The notes below the pieces were generated by a model, which worked only from the letters and a program-made list of their open reading frames with translations, did not search any database and was not told the DNA's origin. This document shows, piece after piece, positions 1 through 5,248 of a stretch of DNA of 6,772 nt. The translations under genes and the position numbers were made by a program. Every line of letters begins with the position of its first letter. Position 1 is the first letter of the stretch. The stretch is from assembly GCA_946886975.1 (NCBI GenBank), contig CAMPJV010000141.1, positions 1 through 6,772 on the forward strand, in the 5' to 3' direction. The stretch comes from an uncultured Taibaiella sp. GTDB taxonomy: Bacteria; Bacteroidota; Bacteroidia; Chitinophagales; Chitinophagaceae.

Positions 1-492
1 GTCCTTCGGTAGTGTCTGGTAGAGGCGGGTGCCTTTAGTTTTCCAGTCGATCATATCGTCGCTCACCGCTTTGATGATCTTGCCGGGGTTGCCCACTACC
101 AGAGATCTGTTCTGGATCTTTGTATTGGCAGGAATAAATGAGAGCGCACCGATGATACACTCATCTCCTATCTCCACCTCATCCATTATTACACTGTTCA
201 TACCAATAAGCACGTTCTTCCCGATAGTCGCGCCATGGATAATAGCTCCATGACCTATGTGGGCTCCTTCCTTAAGCAACACCGTGACGCCGGGAAACAT
301 ATGTATGGTGCAGTTTTCCTGAACATTACAACCGTCTTCTATTATTATTCCGCCCCAGTCGCCTCGGAGGGCCGCGCCTGGACCTATGTACACATCCTTG
401 CCGATGATGACATTGCCGGTGACGGCCGCCTGTGGATGAACGAAGGCGGAGGGGTGAACAACGGGGATGAAGCCTTTGAAGGAGTAGAACAT
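1..492 (-). CDS. gamma-class carbonic anhydrase-like hexapeptide protein, C-terminus cut by window edge
   Basis: This is a left-handed beta-helix protein of the gamma carbonic anhydrase/PaaY/YrdA group. The family is cytoplasmic, trimeric and metal-binding, and some members hydrate CO2 reversibly. I translated 164 residues from the ATG at 490-492 (MFYSFKGF...); the frame is still open at base 1. Family members are usually about 165-200 residues, so little is missing. Hexapeptide turns run from about residue 20 to 125 (VIIGKDVYIGPGAALRGD, then HIGHGAIIHGATIGKNVLIG, then VEIGDECIIGA). The likely metal ligands His64, His81 and His86 are all present, with the family's IGHGAxxHG signature. Gln58 of the NVQEN segment is also conserved in the group. 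The tail LVVGNPGKIIK followed by a helix is typical. PaaY-like thioesterase activity or an unknown acyl/metal function cannot be excluded, because annotation within this superfamily is unreliable. No convincing promoter was found directly upstream. Confidence 0.92.
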   Translation of the reverse strand, partial: MFYSFKGFIPVVHPSAFVHPQAAVTGNVIIGKDVYIGPGAALRGDWGGIIIEDGCNVQENCTIHMFPGVTVLLKEGAHIGHGAIIHGATIGKNVLIGMNSVIMDEVEIGDECIIGALSFIPANTKIQNRSLVVGNPGKIIKAVSDDMIDWKTKGTRLYQTLPKD

Positions 493-586
493 TCTGGAGT
501 AATTAGGAGATGGTAAATGGTAGTTAGATGTAAGGCCGAAAGTAAAAAGATATTTTGTCTTGGGTGAGGAAGCTGCTTTTAAAGGC

Positions 587-685
587 GGGGTGAATAGCGG
601 GGACAAGCGGGGGAAAGGCGTAGTAAAGCCTTGGTAAAGCCTACGATAAGTCTGGGATAAGCCCAGGATGCCTCTGGAGTGAGCG
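587..685. repeat. degenerate 11-bp tandem repeat in the yidD downstream gap
   Basis: Reading the plus strand, successive units end in a shared AAGC/AAGCC core. They are 587-598 GGGGTGAATAGC, 599-608 GGGGACAAGC, 609-619 GGGGGAAAGGC, 620-630 GTAGTAAAGCC, 631-641 TTGGTAAAGCC, 642-652 TACGATAAGTC and 653-663 TGGGATAAGCC. Two weaker units may continue to 685. Most units are exactly 11 bases, about one helical turn; the two leftmost are 12 and 10. No reading frame with protein character covers it. It fills much of the 235-base gap between yidD and the hexapeptide gene. Function is unknown. Binding sites, a slippage-generated minisatellite or a transcript 3' structure are all possible. Confidence 0.7.
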
Positions 686-727
686 TATGAAAATGGCCGT
701 TGCTTTGCGGAGATAATGTGAGACTGG

Positions 728-949
728 CTATGGCACGGGGTCGTAACCGCTTTTGCCCCAGGGATGGCAGGTGAGGAAACGCCGGAAAGCCATCAGTCCT
801 CCTTTCCATGGCCCATATTTCTTAATAGCTTCCACACCATAGGCAGAACAGGTGGGGGTATAGCGGCACTTGGCTCCGAGGAGGGGAGAGATGAAGGCCT
901 GGTAGAAGCGGATGAGCCAGGTAAAGAATATGGAAAAGATTTTATTCAT
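728..949 (-). CDS. yidD: YidD, membrane protein insertion efficiency factor
   Basis: A 73-residue protein of the YidD family, small inner-membrane-associated proteins that help YidC/Sec insert membrane proteins. It starts with a hydrophobic/amphipathic N-terminus (residues 1-22, [16 protein letters not shown]). The diagnostic core follows: [22 protein letters not shown] at about 21-42, with the CRYxPTCSxY signature. Next are YGPWKGG and the C-terminal [17 protein letters not shown], including the conserved Cys and the G-x-DPVP ending. Length is normal for the family (about 70-85). Its ATG overlaps the rnpA stop codon as ATGA (946-949), which implies translational coupling with rnpA. In many bacteria yidC follows yidD, but here the next gene is a hexapeptide protein instead. 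Confidence 0.95.
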   Translation of the reverse strand: MNKIFSIFFTWLIRFYQAFISPLLGAKCRYTPTCSAYGVEAIKKYGPWKGGLMAFRRFLTCHPWGKSGYDPVP

Positions 950-1332
950 GAGGTGGCCTCCTTTGACAGGCGTCCGATTCCTTTAATAACGGCTTCACTG
1001 ATGGATTCATACGCGGGCATTTTCACGTCTGTGAATATAAGGAATACATGAAGCTGCACTTCCGGGGGGATTGCCTGATAGAGAGAATTCTTGTTTAGCC
1101 TCCAAGCTTCACGAAGAAGCCTTTTGATCCTGTTCCTTTGGGGAGCGAGACGGAACTTCTTCTTAGGCACTGAGAAAGCGACGCGAACGGGCGAGAGCTC
1201 CCCTTCTGTGCGCGCCAGAGAACGGTAAATGAACTTAATATTAGAAACAGAAAACGCCTTTCCTGTACGGAAAAGCGTATCAATATGCTGCTCGCGCTTA
1301 AGCCGCTCGTATTCTCTGAAAGTATTACGAAT
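946..1332 (-). CDS. rnpA: ribonuclease P protein component, apparent non-canonical start
   Basis: The protein subunit of RNase P, which with the RNA subunit matures tRNA 5' ends. Counting from the ATT at 1330-1332, the protein is 128 residues, normal for RnpA. It opens with [21 protein letters not shown], the typical N-terminal ERL-K-xxxIDxLF segment. Residues 49-56 (VRVAFSVP) form a core strand. Residues 61-75 ([15 protein letters not shown]) are the family signature, an RNA-binding basic helix. The ending follows the family pattern ([20 protein letters not shown]). The frame is open from the stop at 946-948 back to a TGA at 1384-1386. Between that TGA and the conserved N-terminus there is no ATG, GTG or TTG. 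The only start-like codons are ATC (1336-1338) and ATT (1330-1332), 16 and 22 bases past the rpmH stop. The first in-frame GTG (1168-1170) would delete the first half of the domain. I chose ATT; ATC is equally possible and would give 130 residues. It lies between rpmH and yidD. Confidence 0.88.
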   Translation of the reverse strand: MRNTFREYERLKREQHIDTLFRTGKAFSVSNIKFIYRSLARTEGELSPVRVAFSVPKKKFRLAPQRNRIKRLLREAWRLNKNSLYQAIPPEVQLHVFLIFTDVKMPAYESISEAVIKGIGRLSKEATS

Positions 1333-1354
1333 GGCGATTGAGTTTTCTGGTGAA

Positions 1355-1510
1355 TTACTTAAGACGGCGCTCGTCTGACACTGTCAGCTTATGGCGTCCT
1401 TTACTACGGCGTGAAGCCAATACTTTACGACCATTAGCCGATTCCATACGTTTACGGAACCCATGGACTGACTTACGACGGCGGCGGCTTGGTTGGTATG
1501 TGCGTTTCAT
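1355..1510 (-). CDS. rpmH: 50S ribosomal protein L34
   Basis: A 51-residue, highly basic ribosomal protein of the large subunit. It starts at the ATG 1508-1510 ([20 protein letters not shown]) and continues [31 protein letters not shown], ending in TAA at 1355-1357. The MKRTYQPS start, HGFRxRM and GRKVLxxRRxKGRxxLTVS blocks are diagnostic of bL34. The length matches Bacteroidota L34 proteins, slightly longer than the 46 residues of E. coli. It is the first gene of rpmH-rnpA-yidD and is preceded by a strong promoter and a leader hairpin. No Shine-Dalgarno sequence is visible, as is usual in this phylum. Confidence 0.98.
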   Translation of the reverse strand: MKRTYQPSRRRRKSVHGFRKRMESANGRKVLASRRSKGRHKLTVSDERRLK

Positions 1511-1527
1511 ATTCTACTCTGATTTTT

Positions 1528-1541
1528 CCCGTATAGACGGG
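1528..1541 (-). promoter_or_regulatory. small hairpin in the rpmH leader
   Basis: CCCGT (1528-1532) and ACGGG (1537-1541) form a perfect 5-bp stem with a four-base loop. It is flanked on both sides by runs of five T on the plus strand. In the rpmH transcript it sits in the predicted leader, about 17 bases before the start codon, between two A5 runs. Read on the plus strand it resembles a small intrinsic terminator (stem then T5), but there is no plus-strand gene for it to end. A role in L34 leader control is possible but only inferred. Confidence 0.45.
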
Positions 1542-1558
1542 TTTTTAACAAGGGAGTG

Positions 1559-1590
1559 CAAAGGTAATTGATATATTGAAACCAACCAAA
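1559..1590 (-). promoter_or_regulatory. Bacteroidota-type promoter of rpmH-rnpA-yidD
   Basis: On the minus strand there is TTTG at 1590-1587, a 20-base spacer, and TACCTTTG at 1566-1559. This matches the primary sigma factor consensus of Bacteroidota (TTTG, about 19-21 bases, TAnnTTTG) without a mismatch. Transcription should begin around 1553-1556, giving a leader of about 43-46 bases to the rpmH ATG at 1510. Confidence 0.8.
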
Positions 1591-1743
1591 CTTTAACGGA
1601 AGATATTGGAGCTTAAAACGTTGCAACCCCATGCCACTTGGTTGTTTTTCATGCTATGATACGCGGATATGTTTCCAGCCGAATGTCTTCCATGAACCTT
1701 ACGGCGGGATCCCTGTGGCAAACCTGGTAGCGTACAGGCATAA

Positions 1744-1779
1744 AAAATGGGCTACCAATGAATGGAGGTAGCCCATTTT
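1744..1779 (-). terminator. intrinsic terminator of the fadL-like/SGNH operon
   Basis: A perfect 13-bp inverted repeat (AAAATGGGCTACC at 1744-1756 and its complement at 1767-1779) encloses a 10-base loop. On the minus strand the stem is followed by an uninterrupted U run (complement of the A run 1742-1747). It begins 16 bases past the TAG stop of the lipoprotein gene and insulates it from the rpmH operon. Stretch 1591-1743, between this hairpin and the rpmH promoter, has no gene I can support. Confidence 0.92.
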
Positions 1780-1795
1780 ACAAGCTTGAAAACTA

Positions 1796-3100
1796 CTAAG
1801 GAACTTTTATTCCGGGATATTTATTAGCATCTGCAGCTGGAACGGATGAACCATAAAACGCATTTATAGTTCTCAGGACTTCATTGGCTAACAGTGCATA
1901 ACCTCTTGGAGTGAAATGAATACCATCGAGAGAGAAAGCAGTTCCGCTTATATATTGTGAGTTATAATCTACCCCATTGAACTTTACACCAGAGGCAATT
2001 GCTTTAAAGTAAGTATTCATGTCAACAAGGCCGAGATTGTATTTGATAGCTTCGTCGCGGATATAATTGTTGAAGCTCTTTGTCAGATCAGTTATTGCCT
2101 TTACCTCATCTGCCGCAAGGACGTACTTCTTTGGAATTGGCACTGCTGTTCCCCATCCGCCACATTTCAGAGAATCCTGGGGAGTAGACAAGAGAAGGTA
2201 TTCACCATTCTTTATCTGCCTTCTGCCGCCGGGTACATCGCTATCCTGGATGATGAAGTTATTGGGGCCTGTTCTGAAAGTAATGCCTGACCCTGCATAG
2301 AGCCCGTTCAATGCTGTAGCCTGTGCCGTATCGAGGACCAGGCCATTTGCAGGAATGGTGGTAAAGAAAGGAAAAGAAGATATGTCAGGGATGTTCATGA
2401 GCACTCCTTTTGCGCCTCCGGCAGTCATTGACTGCACGATCTGGTCATACGCTGCAGAGAAGTTGGCAAAGCTGGTAAGGTTGTCCGGATGCAATGGCAG
2501 GATATTGCCTTCACCACCGGTCATTGCGTAGCCCAACACATCACTATTACCAAGCCACATAGTGAAGAAAGAAGGACTGGTCAAAGTGGCCTCGTCGAGG
2601 AGGGTGCCGCCTGTCATAGACTCTATTCTTCCGGCAAAGGGATTAAGAACTGCGTAGCCGGGAGTCACGTAGTCAATTGCCCTTGCCCCGGGGATACCGA
2701 CATTATTGAAAGGTCCCTGTGCGGAAATGTTGGCCCCGTCACCAGGTGAGACTGCGCCGGAGGAAGGAACCGGACTAAGGGTCTGCATATTCATGCAATC
2801 CTGGGTAAGGCCTAGTACAAGCTTAGATGAAGGGAACCCCACATCACTTCCGAGCAGCGGCTGGTTGAACACCATAGGACCAAAGACGCCGAACTGCTCT
2901 GCGAGGATAGCGGGATAGGAGTTCGTCTGTCCGCTACGTGAAAGAGCTCCATCAGAAAAACCTGCTGTGAAAGCATCGCCCACAGCAACGTAAGAGTTAA
3001 AATCGAGGCCATTAGCGTAAGGAAGCTCTGAGGTAATGGACGGCTTACAAGCTGCGAAGCTGCAGAGGATGAAGCCGGCGAGTATATATGATCTTCTCAT
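1796..3100 (-). CDS. SGNH/GDSL-like lipoprotein with Ala in place of the catalytic Ser
   Basis: Starting at the ATG 3098-3100, the protein has 434 residues. The frame extends 17 codons further to 3151, but that would overlap the upstream gene and bury the signal peptide. Residues 1-17 (MRRSYILAGFILCSFAA) are a lipoprotein signal with likely lipidation at Cys18, so the mature protein should be membrane-anchored in the periplasm or at the surface. SGNH blocks are recognisable. Block I is VAVGDAFTAGFSDGAL (38-53); block II is GIPGAR (135-140); block III is WLGNSD (182-187); block V is DGIHFTPRGYALLANE (392-407) with Asp392 and His395. The family normally carries GDS or GNS in block I, whereas here residue 43 is Ala (codon GCT, 2972-2974), so the usual nucleophile is absent. 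SYPAILAEQF and VPIPKKYVLAADEV are further hallmarks of Bacteroidota members. It is in an operon, 23 bases behind a FadL-like barrel gene. It could be an inactive binding protein or a hydrolase with altered chemistry; the substrate is unknown. Confidence 0.88.
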   Translation of the reverse strand: MRRSYILAGFILCSFAACKPSITSELPYANGLDFNSYVAVGDAFTAGFSDGALSRSGQTNSYPAILAEQFGVFGPMVFNQPLLGSDVGFPSSKLVLGLTQDCMNMQTLSPVPSSGAVSPGDGANISAQGPFNNVGIPGARAIDYVTPGYAVLNPFAGRIESMTGGTLLDEATLTSPSFFTMWLGNSDVLGYAMTGGEGNILPLHPDNLTSFANFSAAYDQIVQSMTAGGAKGVLMNIPDISSFPFFTTIPANGLVLDTAQATALNGLYAGSGITFRTGPNNFIIQDSDVPGGRRQIKNGEYLLLSTPQDSLKCGGWGTAVPIPKKYVLAADEVKAITDLTKSFNNYIRDEAIKYNLGLVDMNTYFKAIASGVKFNGVDYNSQYISGTAFSLDGIHFTPRGYALLANEVLRTINAFYGSSVPAADANKYPGIKVP

Positions 3101-3123
3101 CAGGTAAGTAGTTTTGGGGTTAG

Positions 3124-4356
3124 TTAAAAATCGTAAGTAACACCTATACAAGGAATGATGGCTTTGGTCTGGTACTTACCATTAAAGTTATCTGGCTTAT
3201 ACTCCGCTTCTCTCTTTTCGGAAGCGCCATACTCAAGTGCGGCAAGAATAGTAACCTTGTCCGTTGGCTTGAAGGTAAGGCCGCCTGAAACTTGCCAACG
3301 ATCTGCATCGGGAAGATCAGGAGAAACGAAGCCATCTGCAACAGGAGTAGGATCGTATGCAGCGCCTGCCATGACTGCTAATCTGTCGTTTACGCTGTAG
3401 TGCGCTCCAAGACGCAGAGACATTGTGTTCTTATACAGGCGAGGAGCACTTCTGTCCTGTAAGACCGGCGTATTGTCGGCGAAGTCAAACTTGAGGGTAT
3501 CAAAAGACTTCCAGCCAACGAAGTTTACATCTGCAGTTATGGTCAGATCGTCTATGGGCTTGACACCTACACCAATGGAGAACACTGAAGGCAGCTGCAC
3601 CTTGGTTTCGAAAGCGGTATTTGGGAAGCTTGATTGCAATGCAGTGGGCACATTGAACGTCGCGTCGCCATCTTTTACCTTCATTTCCACCTGAGAGCGA
3701 TAGTTAAGGCCTACGTGAATTCTTTCACCCGCTTTTACATGAACGCCGAGGTTTACGCCTACTCCGCTACCCTTTCCTTTCAGCTCACCGAAGCCGTCCT
3801 TGCCGTTCTGGTCCTGGATAGGAATAGCGCTTTTGAACTTCACATTTCCTGTGGCATAAATGAATCCGCCACCAAGACTTACGACGTCGTTGATCCTGTA
3901 GCTGACCGTAGGCTGAAAAAAGATGGTCTGCATGCTGATGGACTGAACGACGTAGCGACCTTCCCAATCATCATCCCATGAAAGGCCGCTACCGAAGGGT
4001 GTATAAATGCCCAGGCCCACGCCCAGCTTACCACCCTTTTTTATTGGGCCGCCAACGTAGACGTTGAAAGGCGTATATACCTTGGACTGGGAGGCCTGAG
4101 AGTATCCACCAGTAGGTGTCTGCACATATTTGGTATTGATCATGAGGAACTGAACGCTTGCGTAAGCCTGCATGCCCTTCAGTCTTGATAATCCGGCAGG
4201 GTTATAAAAAATAGTAGAGGCATCCCATGGTACAGCCGTACCGGTACCTCCCATAGCAATCTGTCGTAAGCCCTGAACGGCTACCTGGAAGCCAGCACCG
4301 TAAGACATTGAGGCAGAGAGCAGCAATGCAATTAAACTAAGTGCATGTTTTCTCAT
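3124..4356 (-). CDS. OmpP1/FadL-family outer-membrane transporter
   Basis: A 410-residue outer-membrane beta-barrel of the OmpP1/FadL/TodX family, channels that admit long-chain fatty acids or other hydrophobic molecules. Residues 1-20 (MRKHALSLIALLLSASMSYG) are a Sec signal peptide. The mature start AGFQVAVQGLRQIAMGGTGTA is characteristic of the family, where an N-terminal plug segment precedes the barrel. DASTIFYNPAGLSRLKG (45-61) contains the conserved NPA motif. The rest alternates amphipathic strands and glycine-rich turns, such as GVGLGIYTPFGSGLSWDD and SGVGVNLGVHVKAGERIHVGLNYRSQV. It ends in ...GVTYDF, with the terminal Phe expected for BAM-assembled barrels. E. coli FadL is about 446 residues, so the length is normal. 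The stop is 23 bases from the start of the SGNH lipoprotein, suggesting one transcript and linked function in lipid or ester handling. The substrate cannot be deduced. Confidence 0.93.
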   Translation of the reverse strand: MRKHALSLIALLLSASMSYGAGFQVAVQGLRQIAMGGTGTAVPWDASTIFYNPAGLSRLKGMQAYASVQFLMINTKYVQTPTGGYSQASQSKVYTPFNVYVGGPIKKGGKLGVGLGIYTPFGSGLSWDDDWEGRYVVQSISMQTIFFQPTVSYRINDVVSLGGGFIYATGNVKFKSAIPIQDQNGKDGFGELKGKGSGVGVNLGVHVKAGERIHVGLNYRSQVEMKVKDGDATFNVPTALQSSFPNTAFETKVQLPSVFSIGVGVKPIDDLTITADVNFVGWKSFDTLKFDFADNTPVLQDRSAPRLYKNTMSLRLGAHYSVNDRLAVMAGAAYDPTPVADGFVSPDLPDADRWQVSGGLTFKPTDKVTILAALEYGASEKREAEYKPDNFNGKYQTKAIIPCIGVTYDF

Positions 4357-4417
4357 AAAGAAACAATTTAGCGTGAAATAATGGAGTTAATAAAATAATA
4401 GCGAAGAGAAAGTTTAC

Positions 4418-4448
4418 GAAAAGTAGAATTAAAATCCATGATTTGCAA
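4418..4448 (-). promoter_or_regulatory. candidate promoter of the fadL-like/SGNH operon
   Basis: On the minus strand, TTG at 4448-4446 is followed after 20 bases by TACTTTTC (4425-4418). This matches the Bacteroidota TAnnTTTG box at all but the last base. It would give a leader of about 55-60 bases to the ATG at 4356. It is the best candidate in the 107-base gap after comF, where no terminator hairpin is evident, so partial read-through from comF is also possible. Confidence 0.4.
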
Positions 4449-4463
4449 GGGGTCTGGATAAAA

Positions 4464-5195
4464 TTAGCTCATAGCTACACCTGCAGTGGCGATACTTAGC
4501 CTTACCCCAGGGGCGGCAAGCAAAGCAAGGGCACACGCCTCCAGAGTAGCCCCTGTCGTAAGGACATCATCCACGAGTAGAAGATGTTTGCCTTCTACAG
4601 CTTTACATTCTTTAAGAGCAAATGCCTTGCTAACGTTGTTTATGCGCTCTTCCCGACTCTTATCCGTCTGGCTTTCTGTGTGCCTGGTACGGGTGATAAT
4701 GTTTGCAAGAACGGGCACGTTCAATATCTCGGATATACCCTCTGCTATTAAAGCGCTCTGGTTATATCCCCGGGCAAACTGTTTCCTTTTATAAAGCGGA
4801 ACGGGAACAATGGCCTCAACTTGCCAGTTTTGATATTTAATTGACCTGCCAAGTTCCTTTCCAAAGTAAACTCCGATATGCTCCCTGTCTTTATACTTAA
4901 GGGCGTGAATAAGGTGCTGCATCAGGCTGTCCCTGGTGAAGTATGCCAGGGAGGTAGCATGAATAAATGGGACCCTGCCGGAGAGCCGGGAAGCGGTCTC
5001 GTTGTCCGGAATGTGATGATAGTTAGTTCGTGCCAGAAAAGTTTCACAACTGAGACATATAACAGCCTCACCCCTGGTCAGTGACTTTCTGCATCCTTCA
5101 CAAAGTCGGGGATAGAACAGATGAAGTAAACCTGAGCCAATAGATGTGATAGCAGACTTCGAAAAGAGGCTTCTGGTCCCAGACGCGAGGCTCAT
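4464..5195 (-). CDS. comF: ComF family protein (phosphoribosyltransferase-type)
   Basis: A 243-residue ComF/GntX-type protein, counted from the ATG at 5193-5195. An in-frame TTG at 5202-5204 lies inside the promoter box and is unlikely to be the start. The N-terminal zinc finger has Cys32-x2-Cys35 and Cys47-x2-Cys50 (LCEGC...VICLSC) after LLHLFYPR. The middle carries YKDR (101-104) and VPVPLYKRKQFARGYNQS (130-147). The PRPP-binding loop is LLLVDDVLTTGAT (205-217), preceded by TESQTDKSREERINNV. These are the standard ComF blocks at normal spacing and length. In naturally competent bacteria ComF assists single-strand DNA handling during transformation with DprA and PriA. In Bacteroidota the role is mainly inferred from homology. 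It sits directly downstream of radA, another recombination gene, which fits a DNA-processing theme. Confidence 0.94.
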   Translation of the reverse strand: MSLASGTRSLFSKSAITSIGSGLLHLFYPRLCEGCRKSLTRGEAVICLSCETFLARTNYHHIPDNETASRLSGRVPFIHATSLAYFTRDSLMQHLIHALKYKDREHIGVYFGKELGRSIKYQNWQVEAIVPVPLYKRKQFARGYNQSALIAEGISEILNVPVLANIITRTRHTESQTDKSREERINNVSKAFALKECKAVEGKHLLLVDDVLTTGATLEACALALLAAPGVRLSIATAGVAMS

Positions 5196-5201
5196 ACCGG
5201 A

Positions 5202-5232
5202 CAAAAATAATAATGGTGGGATAATTACTCAA
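5202..5232 (-). promoter_or_regulatory. comF promoter abutting the start codon
   Basis: On the minus strand, TTG at 5232-5230, a 20-base spacer, then TATTTTTG (5209-5202) form a perfect TAnnTTTG -7 box with a plausible -33 element. Only six bases separate the box from the comF ATG at 5195. Transcription would therefore begin at or within about two bases of the start codon. Confidence 0.65.
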
Positions 5233-5248
5233 CTGCTAATTAAGCACA

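Noticed and set aside
235..516. Plus-strand open frame opposite the hexapeptide gene
   Set aside because: It is an antisense shadow of a gene whose minus-strand product is clearly recognisable, and its own translation shows no domain character.
652..666. CTGGG-ATAAG-CCCAG inverted repeat as a terminator for yidD
   Set aside because: The stem is only 5 bp, there is no T tract on either side, and it is a by-product of the 11-bp repeat units.
600..670. Repeat region as a replication origin with DnaA boxes
   Set aside because: The best unit matches only about six of nine positions of TTATCCACA, there is no AT-rich unwinding element, and dnaA is not in the window.
946..1170. rnpA starting at the GTG 1168-1170 (74 residues)
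   Set aside because: The upstream 54 codons encode a normal RnpA N-terminal half in the same frame, so this start would remove conserved fold and RNA-binding sequence.
1583..1644. CAACCAA (1583-1589) and TTGGTTG (1638-1644) inverted repeat near the rpmH promoter
   Set aside because: The arms are only 7 bases with a 48-base spacing, in low-complexity sequence; chance occurrence is likely.
1649..1693. Minus-strand 14-codon frame (MEDIRLETYPRIIA) in the gap 1591-1743
   Set aside because: It is too short, with no promoter box or conservation evidence to support it.
3101..3151. Longer N-terminus for the SGNH lipoprotein beginning at 3151
   Set aside because: It would overlap the end of the FadL-like gene and place 17 residues before a clean lipoprotein signal peptide that starts at the ATG 3098-3100.
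3634..3981. Plus-strand 115-residue open frame inside the FadL-like gene
   Set aside because: It is antisense to a well-supported beta-barrel gene and has no recognisable motif or promoter.
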